A stretch of 64,000 nt of DNA from Propionivibrio limicola (GTDB lineage: Bacteria > Pseudomonadota > Gammaproteobacteria > Burkholderiales > Rhodocyclaceae). The stretch covers positions 124,001 to 188,000 of the forward strand of contig NZ_SSSR01000001.1 in assembly GCF_009469695.1 (NCBI RefSeq), given 5' to 3'. The translations under genes were made by a program, and so were the position numbers. The notes under the pieces are model-generated. The model was given only the letters and a program-made list of their open reading frames with translations. It was not told the origin of the DNA and ran no database searches. Shown in pieces: positions 26,912 through 37,032 of the stretch (the first letter of the stretch is position 1; the number at the start of each line of letters is the position of its first letter).

Positions 26912-27898
26912 ATGAAACAGATCAGTTTTTCGGAAGGGGAGTTTTCGGGGAAAAAGCGGGTAACGCGTCGGGAGCGGTTCCTGAGCGAAATCGAACGCGT
27001 GGTTCCGTGGCAAAAGCTCATTGACGTCATTGCCCCGCACTACACCAAAGGGGGCAAGACAGGGCGGCCGCCAATTCCGCTGGAACGCCTGCTTCGAATG
27101 TACCTGGTCCAGCAATGCTTCGCTCTCTCGGACGAAGGCACGGAAGACGCCCTGTACGACAGCCAGGCGATCCGTGACTTTGTCGGCATGGATCTGGCGC
27201 GCGAAAAAGCCCCGGACGCCACCACGCTGCTGAACTTCCGCCATCTGCTGGAGAAGCACCGCCTCACCGAAGGCCTTTTCGCCGCGATCAACACCCATCT
27301 AACCGAGAAAGGCCTGATCCTCAAGGAAGGCACGATCATCGATGCCACCCTGATCGCCGCCCCCTCCTCGACCAAGAACAAGGAAGGGAAGCGCGACCCG
27401 GAAATGCACCAGACCAAGAAAGGCAACCAATGGCATTTCGGCATGAAAGCGCACATCGGCGTCGACGCCGCCTCCGGGATCATCCACACCGTCGTCACTA
27501 CGCCCGCCAACGACCATGACGTCACTCAGGCCGGAAATCTGTTGCACGGCGAAGAGAAAAGCGTGTTTGGCGACGCCGGATACCAGGGTGTCGAAAAGCG
27601 CGAAGAAAACAAGGATTGCCAGATCAACTGGCATGTGGCCATGCGCCCGGGCAAGCGGCGCGCCCTGCCGGACGATGAAATCGGCCGGATCGACGAAGCC
27701 ATCGAAAAGCTCAAGGCCAAGGTTCGAGCCAAGGTGGAACACCCGTTCCACATCCTCAAGAACCGCCTGGGGATGAAGAAGACCCGTTACCGGGGACTCA
27801 TGAAGAACACGGCGCAACTCTTTACCCTGTTCGGCATCGCCAATCTGCTGATCGCCAAACGGAAACTCTTTGCTCTTGACGGGGGAGGTGCATCCTGA
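26912..27898 (+). CDS. IS5-family transposase
   Basis: A 328-residue DDE transposase. The N-terminal DUF772-like region (G-R-P-P-I-P-L-E-R-L-L-R-M-Y-L-V-Q-Q) is followed by a DDE_Tnp_1 domain with acidic residues in I-I-D-A-T-L, F-G-D-A-G-Y-Q-G and R-A-K-V-E-H-P-F-H-I-L-K. The last matches the IS5 signature R-x3-E-x6-K. It is full length with no internal stop, so the element may still be active. A GAGAG stretch 6-7 nt upstream of ATG 26912 is a plausible ribosome-binding site. Confidence 0.95.
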   Translation: MKQISFSEGEFSGKKRVTRRERFLSEIERVVPWQKLIDVIAPHYTKGGKTGRPPIPLERLLRMYLVQQCFALSDEGTEDALYDSQAIRDFVGMDLAREKAPDATTLLNFRHLLEKHRLTEGLFAAINTHLTEKGLILKEGTIIDATLIAAPSSTKNKEGKRDPEMHQTKKGNQWHFGMKAHIGVDAASGIIHTVVTTPANDHDVTQAGNLLHGEEKSVFGDAGYQGVEKREENKDCQINWHVAMRPGKRRALPDDEIGRIDEAIEKLKAKVRAKVEHPFHILKNRLGMKKTRYRGLMKNTAQLFTLFGIANLLIAKRKLFALDGGGAS

Positions 27899-27904
27899 AA
27901 ACAG

Positions 27905-27929
27905 GAAAAGCCCGTAAAACGGGCTTTTC
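27905..27929 (+). terminator. rho-independent-type terminator of the transposase gene
   Basis: gaaaagcccgt / acgggcttttc form a perfect 11-bp stem with a 3-nt loop and T-rich 3' arm, 7 bp after the transposase stop. Confidence 0.85.
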
Positions 27930-27955
27930 AAGGTCGGGGAACGGCTAAAAACGAC

Positions 27956-27985
27956 AATTTTTTTCGGGAAAAACCGAAAAAAATT
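27956..27985. repeat. perfect AT-rich hairpin near the IS right end
   Basis: aatttttttcgg / ccgaaaaaaatt form a 12-bp perfect stem around a 6-nt loop. It could serve as a bidirectional transcription barrier protecting the IS from outside reads. Confidence 0.7.
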
Positions 27986-28184
27986 CCCAACAACGATACT
28001 TGCGAAAAATTTGGCGTGTTGTTCAGCGCTTCCCTCCGCTCTGAAACTTGCCGTGTGGTCAATTCACAGTGATTGGACAAAGCTGACCTTGGCCCAGTGG
28101 CTAGATTTAGGCGGTAATGCGACAGTCAACTGCCGTTCAACTGCTGACGGCAGATCAGTGTGTTCCTAGAGCTGGCCTTAGATA

Positions 28185-29222
28185 TTACAGTGAGCAAATA
28201 TATAGGGCGGACTCATTTGGGACGGGAATGTCTAATTGAAGGCCAAATTCCATAGCTTCCGCCAGGACCAGTGAATCGAACGAATCCGCCACCACTCTAA
28301 GTCCTATTATTTTTGCTTTGTAGAGGCGCTTTTTGCCAACATATATCGTATCCCCAACTGATACGGATTGCTCCGCAGAAGCAACGACACCATAAATATT
28401 TCCGGTAAACCGCTTCTTAATTGTTCCAAAAATCGACGACAAATTACAACGAACACTGTCTTTTATAAGAGTAGAACGTAGCAGATCACCCAATGACTTA
28501 GCTACCAGACGAGAGAACTCGCTGTATCTTTTAATCTCACCCGCGGCAGCCACAGTGCCGACGTCACCATGCGCTGTATCATTCCTGTGCTTAACAAACT
28601 CGGCAAGATAGGTCTCTGGATTATACTGACCGCCAAGTTCATTAAGGCAAAATTCATTTATATCTTCGCTTTGATTTACCCACGAGAAGGCTGAGTCAAA
28701 ACCAATCTTCTTAAAGACTCTATTTAAAGTGTCTGGGCGATAATTGTCTGAATCAGTAAGAAATGCTTCGGGAAGCAGCCTATATGCATTCCCACGTAGA
28801 CCGTCGACCAATCCACACGCAATTTGGTCTTCCGTCAGCTTTCCGTAGATAGGTTGGGTAGTGCTCCACTTCATGAGAACATGTCCGATACCAATTCGGT
28901 GGCTGGTTCTCAAGTCCTGACAAAGATCAATATATCCGGAATAAATCCGCGGCAAGTACCCAACATACTCTTCAACCAATTCGGCTATGCACTGTTCAAA
29001 AACAGCGTAAATTCGTGTAACTGCTGCATAGTGGTCAAACAGCTGCCAATCCAACTTAACCGGCGCCAACTGCTTAAGAAGCTCTAATGAAGCCGGATCG
29101 ATTCGAAAGGGCTCATCAGGTAAGTTGCCATAGATCAACGTTCGAATTGAATCATGCCACTGAACAACGGCCGTTAATGCATCTATTTCTTTGTCTAGAC
29201 GAGCAAGAACGTTGTCAAACAT
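28185..29222 (-). CDS. MAE_28990/MAE_18760-like HEPN nuclease
   Basis: A 345-residue helical protein with the HEPN ribonuclease signature R-N-D-T-A-H (R213-x4-H218), a polar Asn after the Arg as is typical, followed by G-D. The N-terminal 200 residues resemble the MAE_28990/MAE_18760 HEPN family. The C-terminal about 100 residues form a beta-rich domain (G-D-T-I-Y-V-G-K-K-R-L-Y-K-A-K-I) of unknown role. It starts 5 bp after the DUF262 gene and is AT-rich relative to the rest of the window. Families of this kind act as toxins or RNA-cleaving effectors in defence. The target is unknown. Confidence 0.75.
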   Translation of the reverse strand: MFDNVLARLDKEIDALTAVVQWHDSIRTLIYGNLPDEPFRIDPASLELLKQLAPVKLDWQLFDHYAAVTRIYAVFEQCIAELVEEYVGYLPRIYSGYIDLCQDLRTSHRIGIGHVLMKWSTTQPIYGKLTEDQIACGLVDGLRGNAYRLLPEAFLTDSDNYRPDTLNRVFKKIGFDSAFSWVNQSEDINEFCLNELGGQYNPETYLAEFVKHRNDTAHGDVGTVAAAGEIKRYSEFSRLVAKSLGDLLRSTLIKDSVRCNLSSIFGTIKKRFTGNIYGVVASAEQSVSVGDTIYVGKKRLYKAKIIGLRVVADSFDSLVLAEAMEFGLQLDIPVPNESALYICSL

Positions 29223-29227
29223 TAATA

Positions 29228-30424
29228 TTATTCCCCGCGAATTACCGAGGAGAATAAGTCACGGAAAAGACTAATTCTATTTTGGATGGAATCTTTTGTA
29301 TTCCCTTGGCCTGTAAATGTGCCTGGATTGGCTGTCTCGATCAGCTGTTTTGCCTTAGAAGCTATAATTTCTCGCCTTGCGGTTAGAACATCGGCTTGGT
29401 CCTGCAATTCACTCAGACTAACCATAATAGCGTCAGCATACGCAATCTGGGGCTTCGTCGCCCAGTCGCCAGATTTCTGAATCCAAGGGCGGAACAACTT
29501 GTCTCCAAATATCTGGTTAGCCAAGACGATCGTATTAATAAACAGAATTTCAAGAAACGATATATCATCGCTATTGAAGTTTCGGCTACGGACCATGTAC
29601 TGATTCAAGAAACTCTGCATTCCGCCACGATAATATTCAACATGCCTGAGTGCGAAAAATCGGAGTACAAACTCCACATCTCGCATTTTGCTAAAGTGGG
29701 GGTTTTTCAGCAAAGTGTCTGGCGGGTTTTCAATTTCTTGTTCACTAAATCTTTGCAGCCCCCAAACAGACCTCATTAAATCGTGCCGCGACAGTTTGAT
29801 TAACAACCGGTCAAATTCATTGTGGTAAATACAGTGACGAACTTCTTGATTTTCGAGTTCTACACCGCCTGTATTTAGTCTTTCGAAAACCTGCTGCCGG
29901 AGCAACATTTCTTCATCTTTAGACGTTGCCGACTCCTTTAATAAAACGATATACGAGATAGACCTTCGATCTAAACCTTTCTTAATCTCGGAGGGCAATT
30001 TGGAATATATTTTCCCATTCAACTCTGGCCACTGTTCCAAGCCTTTTAGTTTGAACTTGTTCTCGTAGAAGTCAAAAATAGCCGAGATGCGCTGTTGTCC
30101 GTCCATTACCTCATAACGAGCCAAATCCGATTCATATAAAAAACACGGCGGCACCGGAATGTTCATGATAAAAGACTCAATGAGCTTGGATTTCCTTTTG
30201 TCATCCCATCGCTGACGACGCTGGTAGAACGGCTGCAGCTTTAGCCATCCTTCCCGCTTTATGGCCGAAACAAAATTTGGCAATTGCTCCCTATTAGTTT
30301 CAGTGACAATTCTAAGCTCACGCCGACCATATTTAAGATTGATTTCGTCATCGGTAACCGGATCCCTTGATTCCAGTGAAACGTTTCTCCACATTACTCT
30401 CTCAGTCGGGGAGTGTTTTACCAT
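29228..30424 (-). CDS. DUF262 (ParB/sulfiredoxin-like) domain protein
   Basis: A 398-residue protein with the DUF262 signature: L-Q-P-F-Y-Q-R-R-Q-R-W (64-74), V-M-D-G-Q-Q-R-I-S-A-I (106-116, the ParB-like NTP-binding/hydrolysis D-G-Q-Q-R motif), and R-L-N-T-G-G-V-E-L-E-N-Q-E-V-R. DUF262 forms the N-domain of GmrSD-type restriction enzymes and occurs in several defence systems. No DUF1524 HNH domain is attached here; the nuclease may be supplied by the downstream HEPN protein. AAGGAAG precedes ATG 30424. It is the first gene of the AT-rich two-gene cassette. Confidence 0.85.
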   Translation of the reverse strand: MVKHSPTERVMWRNVSLESRDPVTDDEINLKYGRRELRIVTETNREQLPNFVSAIKREGWLKLQPFYQRRQRWDDKRKSKLIESFIMNIPVPPCFLYESDLARYEVMDGQQRISAIFDFYENKFKLKGLEQWPELNGKIYSKLPSEIKKGLDRRSISYIVLLKESATSKDEEMLLRQQVFERLNTGGVELENQEVRHCIYHNEFDRLLIKLSRHDLMRSVWGLQRFSEQEIENPPDTLLKNPHFSKMRDVEFVLRFFALRHVEYYRGGMQSFLNQYMVRSRNFNSDDISFLEILFINTIVLANQIFGDKLFRPWIQKSGDWATKPQIAYADAIMVSLSELQDQADVLTARREIIASKAKQLIETANPGTFTGQGNTKDSIQNRISLFRDLFSSVIRGE

Positions 30425-30801
30425 TATTACTTCCTTTCAGATTACCGGCGCCAGTTCATGCTTTCAGCATCCGTTCCGAGGGAGGATATTCAGCGATATC
30501 TTCCGGAGGTTGCCAATATGCAAATTCCTTACCATCCTGCCCTGAAATGCTTAGATTTTCAAGGTAACACCTCCACCATCCGGATTGTCTGAAACCAATT
30601 TTTCTTAAGCAACTACAGGCTACCGATCTTCGTCACCTTCCCATGTCTCACTGCCGGCAAAATCCACGACGCCATCCGAACGACAGTTTTGGCGCGAATG
30701 CACGAATTCATCCGCGCAGAAAGCAGCCGCTTGAAGGATCGTAAGCTTGAACTGCTGATCACGACGGCGCGATTTAACACCGGCAAAGCCGTCCAGAACG
30801 G
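30425..30801. other. non-coding stretch between the DUF262 cassette and nifA
   Basis: The left part is AT-rich and holds the cassette promoter region; the right part is GC-rich. Short open frames (such as M-H-E-F-I-R-A-E-S-S-R on the plus strand from about 30698) have no recognisable homology. The plus-strand terminator that ends the stretch hints at a lost or very small plus-strand transcript. Confidence 0.45.
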
Positions 30802-30825
30802 GCCCGCCTTCACGGCGGGCTTTTT
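30802..30825 (+). terminator. rho-independent terminator facing the plus strand
   Basis: GCCCGCC-TTCAC-GGCGGGC followed by T5 on the plus strand, 12 bp after the nifA stop seen from the other side. No plus-strand gene precedes it. On the minus strand the hairpin has no U-tract, but it may still mark the end of nifA mRNA. Confidence 0.8.
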
Positions 30826-30836
30826 CATGGTATCGG

Positions 30837-32444
<1,608 letters not shown>

Positions 32445-32454
32445 GTTTTTATCT

Positions 32455-34002
32455 TTACTGCGCCGGAAGCGTGATGCGGACGCGGCAGCCGCCGCGGCTC
32501 GTTTCGTCGAGTTCGATGACGCCGTTGTGATCGGCGGCGACCTGCTGGGCCGATGACAGCCCGGTGCCGAGATGCTGGCCGCCGGCCTTGCGCGTCGAGA
32601 AGAAGGGCTCGAAGACCTTGAGCCGGAGTTCCGGCGGGATGCCGGGGCCGCTGTCCTCGATCACCACTTCGACGCTGTCGCCATTGGTTCCGGTGGCGCG
32701 CGTCGTCACGAACAGGTCGCGCTGGCGCCAGCCCTTGGTATTCATGGCGTCGATGGCGTTATCGACGATGGCCTTGAACATCATCCGCACGCGGTTCGGA
32801 TAGGCGTTGACGCTCGGCAGCACGGCTTGCGGCCGCCATTGCACGGTCACGCCGGCCGAGAGCATGCGCATCGTGGTGAGATCGAGCACGTCGCGGATGG
32901 CTTCATTGACATTGACCGACGTGCGCGATTCGGCCAGATGCCCGGGAATCGCGCTGCGCAGGCTTTCCACCGCTTCGCGCCCGGCGTGCATGGCTTCGGC
33001 CAGAACGCCCGCCGCGGGCGAGGGGCTGCCGGAATGTCCATTATTCCCACTCCGCCGCTCCATCGTCGCCAGCACCGAGGCCATGATGTTGAGCGGCCCT
33101 TCGATCTTGAACACGGCGGCGGTGAGGATTTCGCGCAGGCCGTCGACGCGCGATTCCTCGGCCATCATCGCCTGCAGCAGCGCGAGGCGCGTTTTTTCCT
33201 GCTCCATTTTCTGGCGCGTCGTTTCCTTGGCGACCAGCAGCAGATACAACGCATTGCGCTGATCGAAAAAACGGTCGGGATCGCTGTCGTTGCGCTGCAC
33301 CCAGATGCCGGAACAGGAGAACCAGCGCGGCGCGCCGCCCGGCGTGTCGATGCGCACTTCGCGGTCGTTGAAGGCGTAGCGGCCGCGCCCCGGCAGGCTG
33401 GTATAGGAGCCATCGTTCGCACGTATGGCGGCCAGAATCTGCGCCGCCGGATCGGCGACATGCAGGTCGATCATCAGCTTCTTGTACTCGTGGTTGTCGA
33501 GCACGACCTTTTCCTCGGCATCGAGCAGCGCCAGCACGACCGGTGCCGAATCGACGACCGACTCGATCAGCGCTTTCTGGCCGATCACCTCGCATTCGAG
33601 TTCGTGCAGCGTCGTGATGTCGCGGTGGATGCCGAGAAAGCGGGTCACACCGCCGTCGGCATCGGCCACCGGCGTAATCAGCAGATCGGCCAAATACTTG
33701 GCGCCGTCCTTGCGCCGGTTCACGAGGCGGCCGCTCCACGCGTGCCCGGCATGCAGTTGCGCCCACATCTGCTTGTAAATCTCCTCCGGCGTCGCCTTGT
33801 GCGAGAGCACCGACGAATTGGCGCCGATCACGTCGTCCGGCGCATAGCCAGTCACGCGGGTGAATGCCGGATTGACATAGAGAATGTTGGCGTCGGCGTC
33901 GGTGATGGAGATGGCGATATCCGCCTGTTCGACCGCTTGCTGGAACACTTCCGGCGCGATGGCCGGCTTGGCGTCATGCGGGGTGTGCAGTTGAATTTCC
34001 AC
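32455..34002 (-). CDS. nifL: NifL, redox- and nitrogen-responsive antiactivator of NifA
   Basis: A 515-residue PAS-PAS-HATPase protein. The first PAS (about 15-130) resembles the FAD-binding redox PAS of NifL. A second PAS follows, then a coiled linker and a kinase-like ATPase domain with N box D-N-A-I-D-A-M, G1 D-S-G-P-G-I-P, F box F-E-P-F-F-S-T and G2 G-T-G-L-S-S. In the H-box region the usual His is replaced (T-A-A-V-F-K-I-E-G-P), consistent with NifL acting by protein contact and not phosphotransfer. GTG 34002 has GGAG 6 nt upstream; the open frame to 34143 would cover the sigma-54 promoter and is rejected. Confidence 0.94.
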   Translation of the reverse strand: MEIQLHTPHDAKPAIAPEVFQQAVEQADIAISITDADANILYVNPAFTRVTGYAPDDVIGANSSVLSHKATPEEIYKQMWAQLHAGHAWSGRLVNRRKDGAKYLADLLITPVADADGGVTRFLGIHRDITTLHELECEVIGQKALIESVVDSAPVVLALLDAEEKVVLDNHEYKKLMIDLHVADPAAQILAAIRANDGSYTSLPGRGRYAFNDREVRIDTPGGAPRWFSCSGIWVQRNDSDPDRFFDQRNALYLLLVAKETTRQKMEQEKTRLALLQAMMAEESRVDGLREILTAAVFKIEGPLNIMASVLATMERRSGNNGHSGSPSPAAGVLAEAMHAGREAVESLRSAIPGHLAESRTSVNVNEAIRDVLDLTTMRMLSAGVTVQWRPQAVLPSVNAYPNRVRMMFKAIVDNAIDAMNTKGWRQRDLFVTTRATGTNGDSVEVVIEDSGPGIPPELRLKVFEPFFSTRKAGGQHLGTGLSSAQQVAADHNGVIELDETSRGGCRVRITLPAQ

Positions 34003-34032
34003 GTTGGCTCCCTTTCCTGATGCCTGGCTAAC

Positions 34033-34048
34033 AGCAATTTTCAAGCCA
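34033..34048 (-). promoter_or_regulatory. sigma-54 promoter of nifLA
   Basis: On the minus strand: TGGCTTG-N4-TTGCT, GG and GC exactly 10 bases apart, about 30 nt before the nifL GTG. It matches the RpoN consensus in all key positions. Confidence 0.85.
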
Positions 34049-34126
34049 AGGCCCGGATGAGCGGCGATGCGAGGCCGCCGGTTTTTCGCCCGCCGCACGC
34101 CTGACGCTGTCGCGTTTCTCGCAAAG

Positions 34127-34142
34127 TGTAGGGATTGCGACA
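34127..34142. promoter_or_regulatory. NifA upstream activator site between nifL and rnfA
   Basis: An exact TGT-N10-ACA palindrome (tgtagggattgcgaca) lies about 79 bp upstream of the nifL -24 element, an ideal distance, and about 160 bp from a weaker sigma-54-like element before rnfA. It suggests NifA autoactivation and possibly shared control of rnf. Confidence 0.8.
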
Positions 34143-34302
34143 TACGGCACGCCCGATAACGGCCGCGAAATCAGGCCGCCTTCCGCCGTTGGCCGTACGC
34201 GCAGCCGACGGCTCCAACCCCCGCAAAACCCCGATGCGGTGCAGGTTTTTCCGTCGTCGCACGTTTTTGGACGGCCCTCTGCCCGCCGCCGGACAAGGCC
34301 AC

Positions 34303-34318
34303 TGGCACGGATCGTGAT
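34303..34318 (+). promoter_or_regulatory. weak sigma-54-like element before rnfA
   Basis: CTGGCACGG followed by GTGAT at the -12 position. The -24 half (TGGCAC) is perfect, but the invariant GC of -12 is GA. Either a poor RpoN promoter or chance; it is located about 35 nt before rnfA. Confidence 0.4.
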
Positions 34319-34351
34319 AGGGCGACAGTGACTTCCCCCTGGAACACTGAC

Positions 34352-34933
34352 ATGAGCGAATACTTTTTCCTGCTGATCACAACGGCCCTCGTCAACAACG
34401 TGGTGATGGTCAAGTTCCTTGGCCTCTGCCCGTTCATGGGCGTTTCCAAGCGTATCGACAGCGCCCTCGGCATGGGGCTCGCCACCACGTTCGTCATCGT
34501 GCTGGCCGCCTCCGTGTGCTGGAACATCGAACACTGGCTGCTGGCGCCGCTCGGTCTTGGCTACCTGCGCCTGCTGACCTTCATTCTCGTGATTGCCGCC
34601 GTCGTGCAATTCACCGAGATGGTGGTGCACAAGATGGCGCCGAGCCTGTACCAGATGCTCGGCATCTACCTGCCGCTGATCGCCACCAACTGCGCGGTGC
34701 TCGGTCTGGCGCTGATCAACATTCAGGAAAAACACAGCTTCGTCACCACCGTGATTTACGACTTCGGATCGGCGTTGGGCTTCACCTTGGCCATGGTCAT
34801 GTTCGCCGGCATGCGCGAACGTCTGTCACTGGCGCGGGTACCGGCTGTCTTTACCGGAGCGCCGATCGCCTTCGTTCTGGCCAGCCTGATGTCGCTCGCC
34901 TTCATGGGCTTTTCCGGCCTCAACTTCAAATAA
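34352..34933 (+). CDS. rnfA: electron transport complex subunit RnfA
   Basis: A 193-residue integral membrane protein with six hydrophobic helices. It has the RnfA/NqrE signatures [14 protein letters not shown] and T-N-C-A-V-L-G, whose Cys residues hold the intramembrane 2Fe-2S site shared with RnfE. Rnf couples ion flow across the inner membrane to ferredoxin/NAD electron transfer. In diazotrophs it is thought to supply low-potential ferredoxin to nitrogenase. ATG 34352 is used; the open frame begins 8 codons earlier without family sequence. First gene of the seven-gene operon, divergent from nifLA. Confidence 0.95.
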   Translation: MSEYFFLLITTALVNNVVMVKFLGLCPFMGVSKRIDSALGMGLATTFVIVLAASVCWNIEHWLLAPLGLGYLRLLTFILVIAAVVQFTEMVVHKMAPSLYQMLGIYLPLIATNCAVLGLALINIQEKHSFVTTVIYDFGSALGFTLAMVMFAGMRERLSLARVPAVFTGAPIAFVLASLMSLAFMGFSGLNFK

Positions 34934-34951
34934 CAGGAAAAGGAGACAACG

Positions 34952-35488
34952 ATGCTTGCCGCCGTTACTAGCCTGACCGCCCTGGGTGCCATCCTCGGCT
35001 GCGGACTCGGCGTCGCCGCCCGCAAATTCGCCGTCGAAGGCGACCCGCTTGCCGATGAAATCGAAGCCATGATGCCCGGCTCGAACTGCGGCCAGTGCGG
35101 CATGGCCGGCTGCTCGGCCGTAGCCAAGGCGATCGCCGAAGGATCGGCCACCGTCACCATCTGTCCGCCGGGCGGCAAGGCCCTGGCCACGGCGCTGGCC
35201 GCCAAGCTCGGAATTTCCGTGGATCTTGGCGACGTCGTCGATAGCGGTCCGCAAATCGCGCAGGTCAAGGAAGAAATCTGCATCGGTTGCTGCCGCTGCA
35301 TGAAAGCCTGCCCGACCGACGCCGTCGTCGGCGCCGCCAAACAGATTCACAACGTCATCCGCGAAGCGTGCACCGGTTGCGGCAGCTGCGTCGAACGCTG
35401 CCCGACCGAGGCGATCACGCTCCGCCCGGTTCCGGTGACCCTGCAGCACTGGGTCTGGCCGAAACCCGAGATTGAAGCCGAAGCCTGA
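34952..35488 (+). CDS. rnfB: electron transport complex subunit RnfB
   Basis: A 178-residue iron-sulfur subunit. It has an N-terminal membrane helix, a 4Fe-4S motif C-G-Q-C-G-M-A-G-C with a distal Cys in T-I-C-P-P-G-G, and two ferredoxin motifs C-I-G-C-C-R-C-M-K-A-C-P and C-T-G-C-G-S-C-V-E-R-C-P. It is the presumed ferredoxin-facing entry or exit point of the complex on the cytoplasmic side. AGGAAAAGGAG precedes the ATG. The protein ends soon after the second ferredoxin motif, as in short proteobacterial RnfB forms. Confidence 0.95.
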   Translation: MLAAVTSLTALGAILGCGLGVAARKFAVEGDPLADEIEAMMPGSNCGQCGMAGCSAVAKAIAEGSATVTICPPGGKALATALAAKLGISVDLGDVVDSGPQIAQVKEEICIGCCRCMKACPTDAVVGAAKQIHNVIREACTGCGSCVERCPTEAITLRPVPVTLQHWVWPKPEIEAEA

Positions 35489-35496
35489 GGTAAATC

Positions 35497-37032
35497 ATGG
35501 GACTCATCGAAAAGTTTCTCCACAACCTGAAAGCCCCGCACTGGGGCGTTCATCCGGATGACCACAAACGCCCGGCCGCCGACGCGCCAATACGCGTCCT
35601 CCCCCTGCCCGCACGGCTCTATGTGCCGTTGCAACAGCACGTCGGTCAGGCCGCGCGTCCCATCGTTCTCGTCGGTCAGAAAGTCCTGAAGGGACAGCTG
35701 ATCGGCGAGCCGCAGGGACGCATCTCGGCGCCGGTGCATGCGCCGACCTCGGGCACGATCACGGCGATTGGCGATATTACGGCGCCGCACGCTTCCGGCC
35801 TGCCCTTCGACGCGATCACGATCACTTCGGACGGGCTCGATCAGGCGATTGAGGTCGATGTGCCGGCCGATCCGTTTGCCTTGTCGCCGACCGAAATCAC
35901 CAATCTGATCGCTGCCGCCGGTATCGTCGGCCTCGGCGGCGCGACTTTCCCGGCCTCGGTGAAGATGGCGCTCGGCAAGCGCAGCGAGATCACGACGCTG
36001 ATCGTCAACGGCGGCGAATGCGAGCCCTACCTCTCCTGTGACGACCGCGTCATGCGCGACCACGCCGCCGATGTCGTCGATGGCGTCCGCCTGATGATGT
36101 ACGGCATGGGCGCCAAGGAGGCGCTGGTCGGCATCGAGGACAACAAGCCGGAAGCCATTGCCGCCATGCGCAAGGCGGCGTCGCACTTCCCCAAAGTCAA
36201 GATCCGGCCGGTGCCGGCACGCTACCCGATGGGTTCCGACCGCCAGCTGATCCAGACGCTGACCGGCAAGGAAGTCCCGTCCGACTGTCGCGCCGCCGAT
36301 GTCGGCGTGATCGTCAACAACGTTAATACCGCCTACTGCGTGCATCGCGCCCTGCGCTTCGGCGAGCCGCTGATCCGCCGCATCGTCACCATCAACGGCG
36401 GCGCCGTCTGGCAGCCGGGCAACCTCATGGTGCCGATCGGCACGCTGGCCGCCGACCTGTTCGAGTTCGTCGGCCTGAAGAGCGAACCGGCGCGGCTGGT
36501 CATGGGCGGCCCGATGATGGGCACCGTGATTTCTCATGCCAACATTCCGGTCGTCAAAGGTACATCGGGCTTTCTGGCGCTCAGCGAAGAAGAAATCCCG
36601 CATAGCGAAGCCGGTCCGTGCATCCGTTGCGGCAATTGCACCAGCGTCTGTCCGATTGGTCTGCTGCCGCTCGAGATGGCCGCCCGCGTGCGCGCCGGCG
36701 ATCTCGATGGCGCCTCGACGATGGGGCTGTCGGACTGCATTTCCTGCGGTTGCTGCTCGTACATCTGCCCGTCGCACATTCCGCTCGTTCAATACTTCTC
36801 GCACGCCAAGGGTGACCTGTGGGCGCAGGAGCGTAGCAAGCTGAAGATGGAAGCGGCCAAGAAGCTGGCTGTCGACCGCGCCGCTCGCCTCGAACGCGAA
36901 GCCAAGGAAAAAGCCGAAGCCGCCGCCCGCCGCAAGGCCGAACGCGATGCGGCGAAAGCCGCCGAAGCCGCCGCGAAAGCCGCGGCGGCAGCAACCGAAA
37001 GCACCGCAACCACTACGGAGACCGTGTCATGA
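35497..37032 (+). CDS. rnfC: electron transport complex subunit RnfC
   Basis: A 511-residue soluble subunit. It has an N-terminal barrel-sandwich region, an NAD/FMN-binding domain similar to NuoF (G-I-V-G-L-G-G-A-T-F-P, N-G-G-E-C-E-P-Y), a SLBB segment and two 4Fe-4S motifs (C-I-R-C-G-N-C-T-S-V-C-P, C-I-S-C-G-C-C-S-Y-I-C-P). The last about 70 residues are Ala/Lys/Glu-rich, as in E. coli RsxC but shorter. It is the NAD(H)-reacting subunit on the cytoplasmic face. It overlaps rnfD by 4 bp (ATGA). Confidence 0.95.
   Translation: MGLIEKFLHNLKAPHWGVHPDDHKRPAADAPIRVLPLPARLYVPLQQHVGQAARPIVLVGQKVLKGQLIGEPQGRISAPVHAPTSGTITAIGDITAPHASGLPFDAITITSDGLDQAIEVDVPADPFALSPTEITNLIAAAGIVGLGGATFPASVKMALGKRSEITTLIVNGGECEPYLSCDDRVMRDHAADVVDGVRLMMYGMGAKEALVGIEDNKPEAIAAMRKAASHFPKVKIRPVPARYPMGSDRQLIQTLTGKEVPSDCRAADVGVIVNNVNTAYCVHRALRFGEPLIRRIVTINGGAVWQPGNLMVPIGTLAADLFEFVGLKSEPARLVMGGPMMGTVISHANIPVVKGTSGFLALSEEEIPHSEAGPCIRCGNCTSVCPIGLLPLEMAARVRAGDLDGASTMGLSDCISCGCCSYICPSHIPLVQYFSHAKGDLWAQERSKLKMEAAKKLAVDRAARLEREAKEKAEAAARRKAERDAAKAAEAAAKAAAAATESTATTTETVS

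Larger units (their letters stand above)
26826..28034 (+). mobile_element. IS5-family insertion sequence, about 1.2 kb
   Basis: One transposase gene is flanked by imperfect terminal inverted repeats. The left end gggacgtactgaaaaactcc pairs with the reverse complement of the right end, gggaagcgctgaacaacacg. The matching blocks are GGGA, CTGAA and AAC. A clear target duplication was not found, so the exact ends are approximate. The right end holds a terminator and a second, AT-rich perfect hairpin. The element separates the pheC unit from the DUF262/HEPN cassette. Confidence 0.75.

Noticed and set aside
35347-36804. Minus-strand frame opposite rnfC (485 codons)
   Set aside because: Antisense shadow of rnfC, which has unmistakable cluster motifs.
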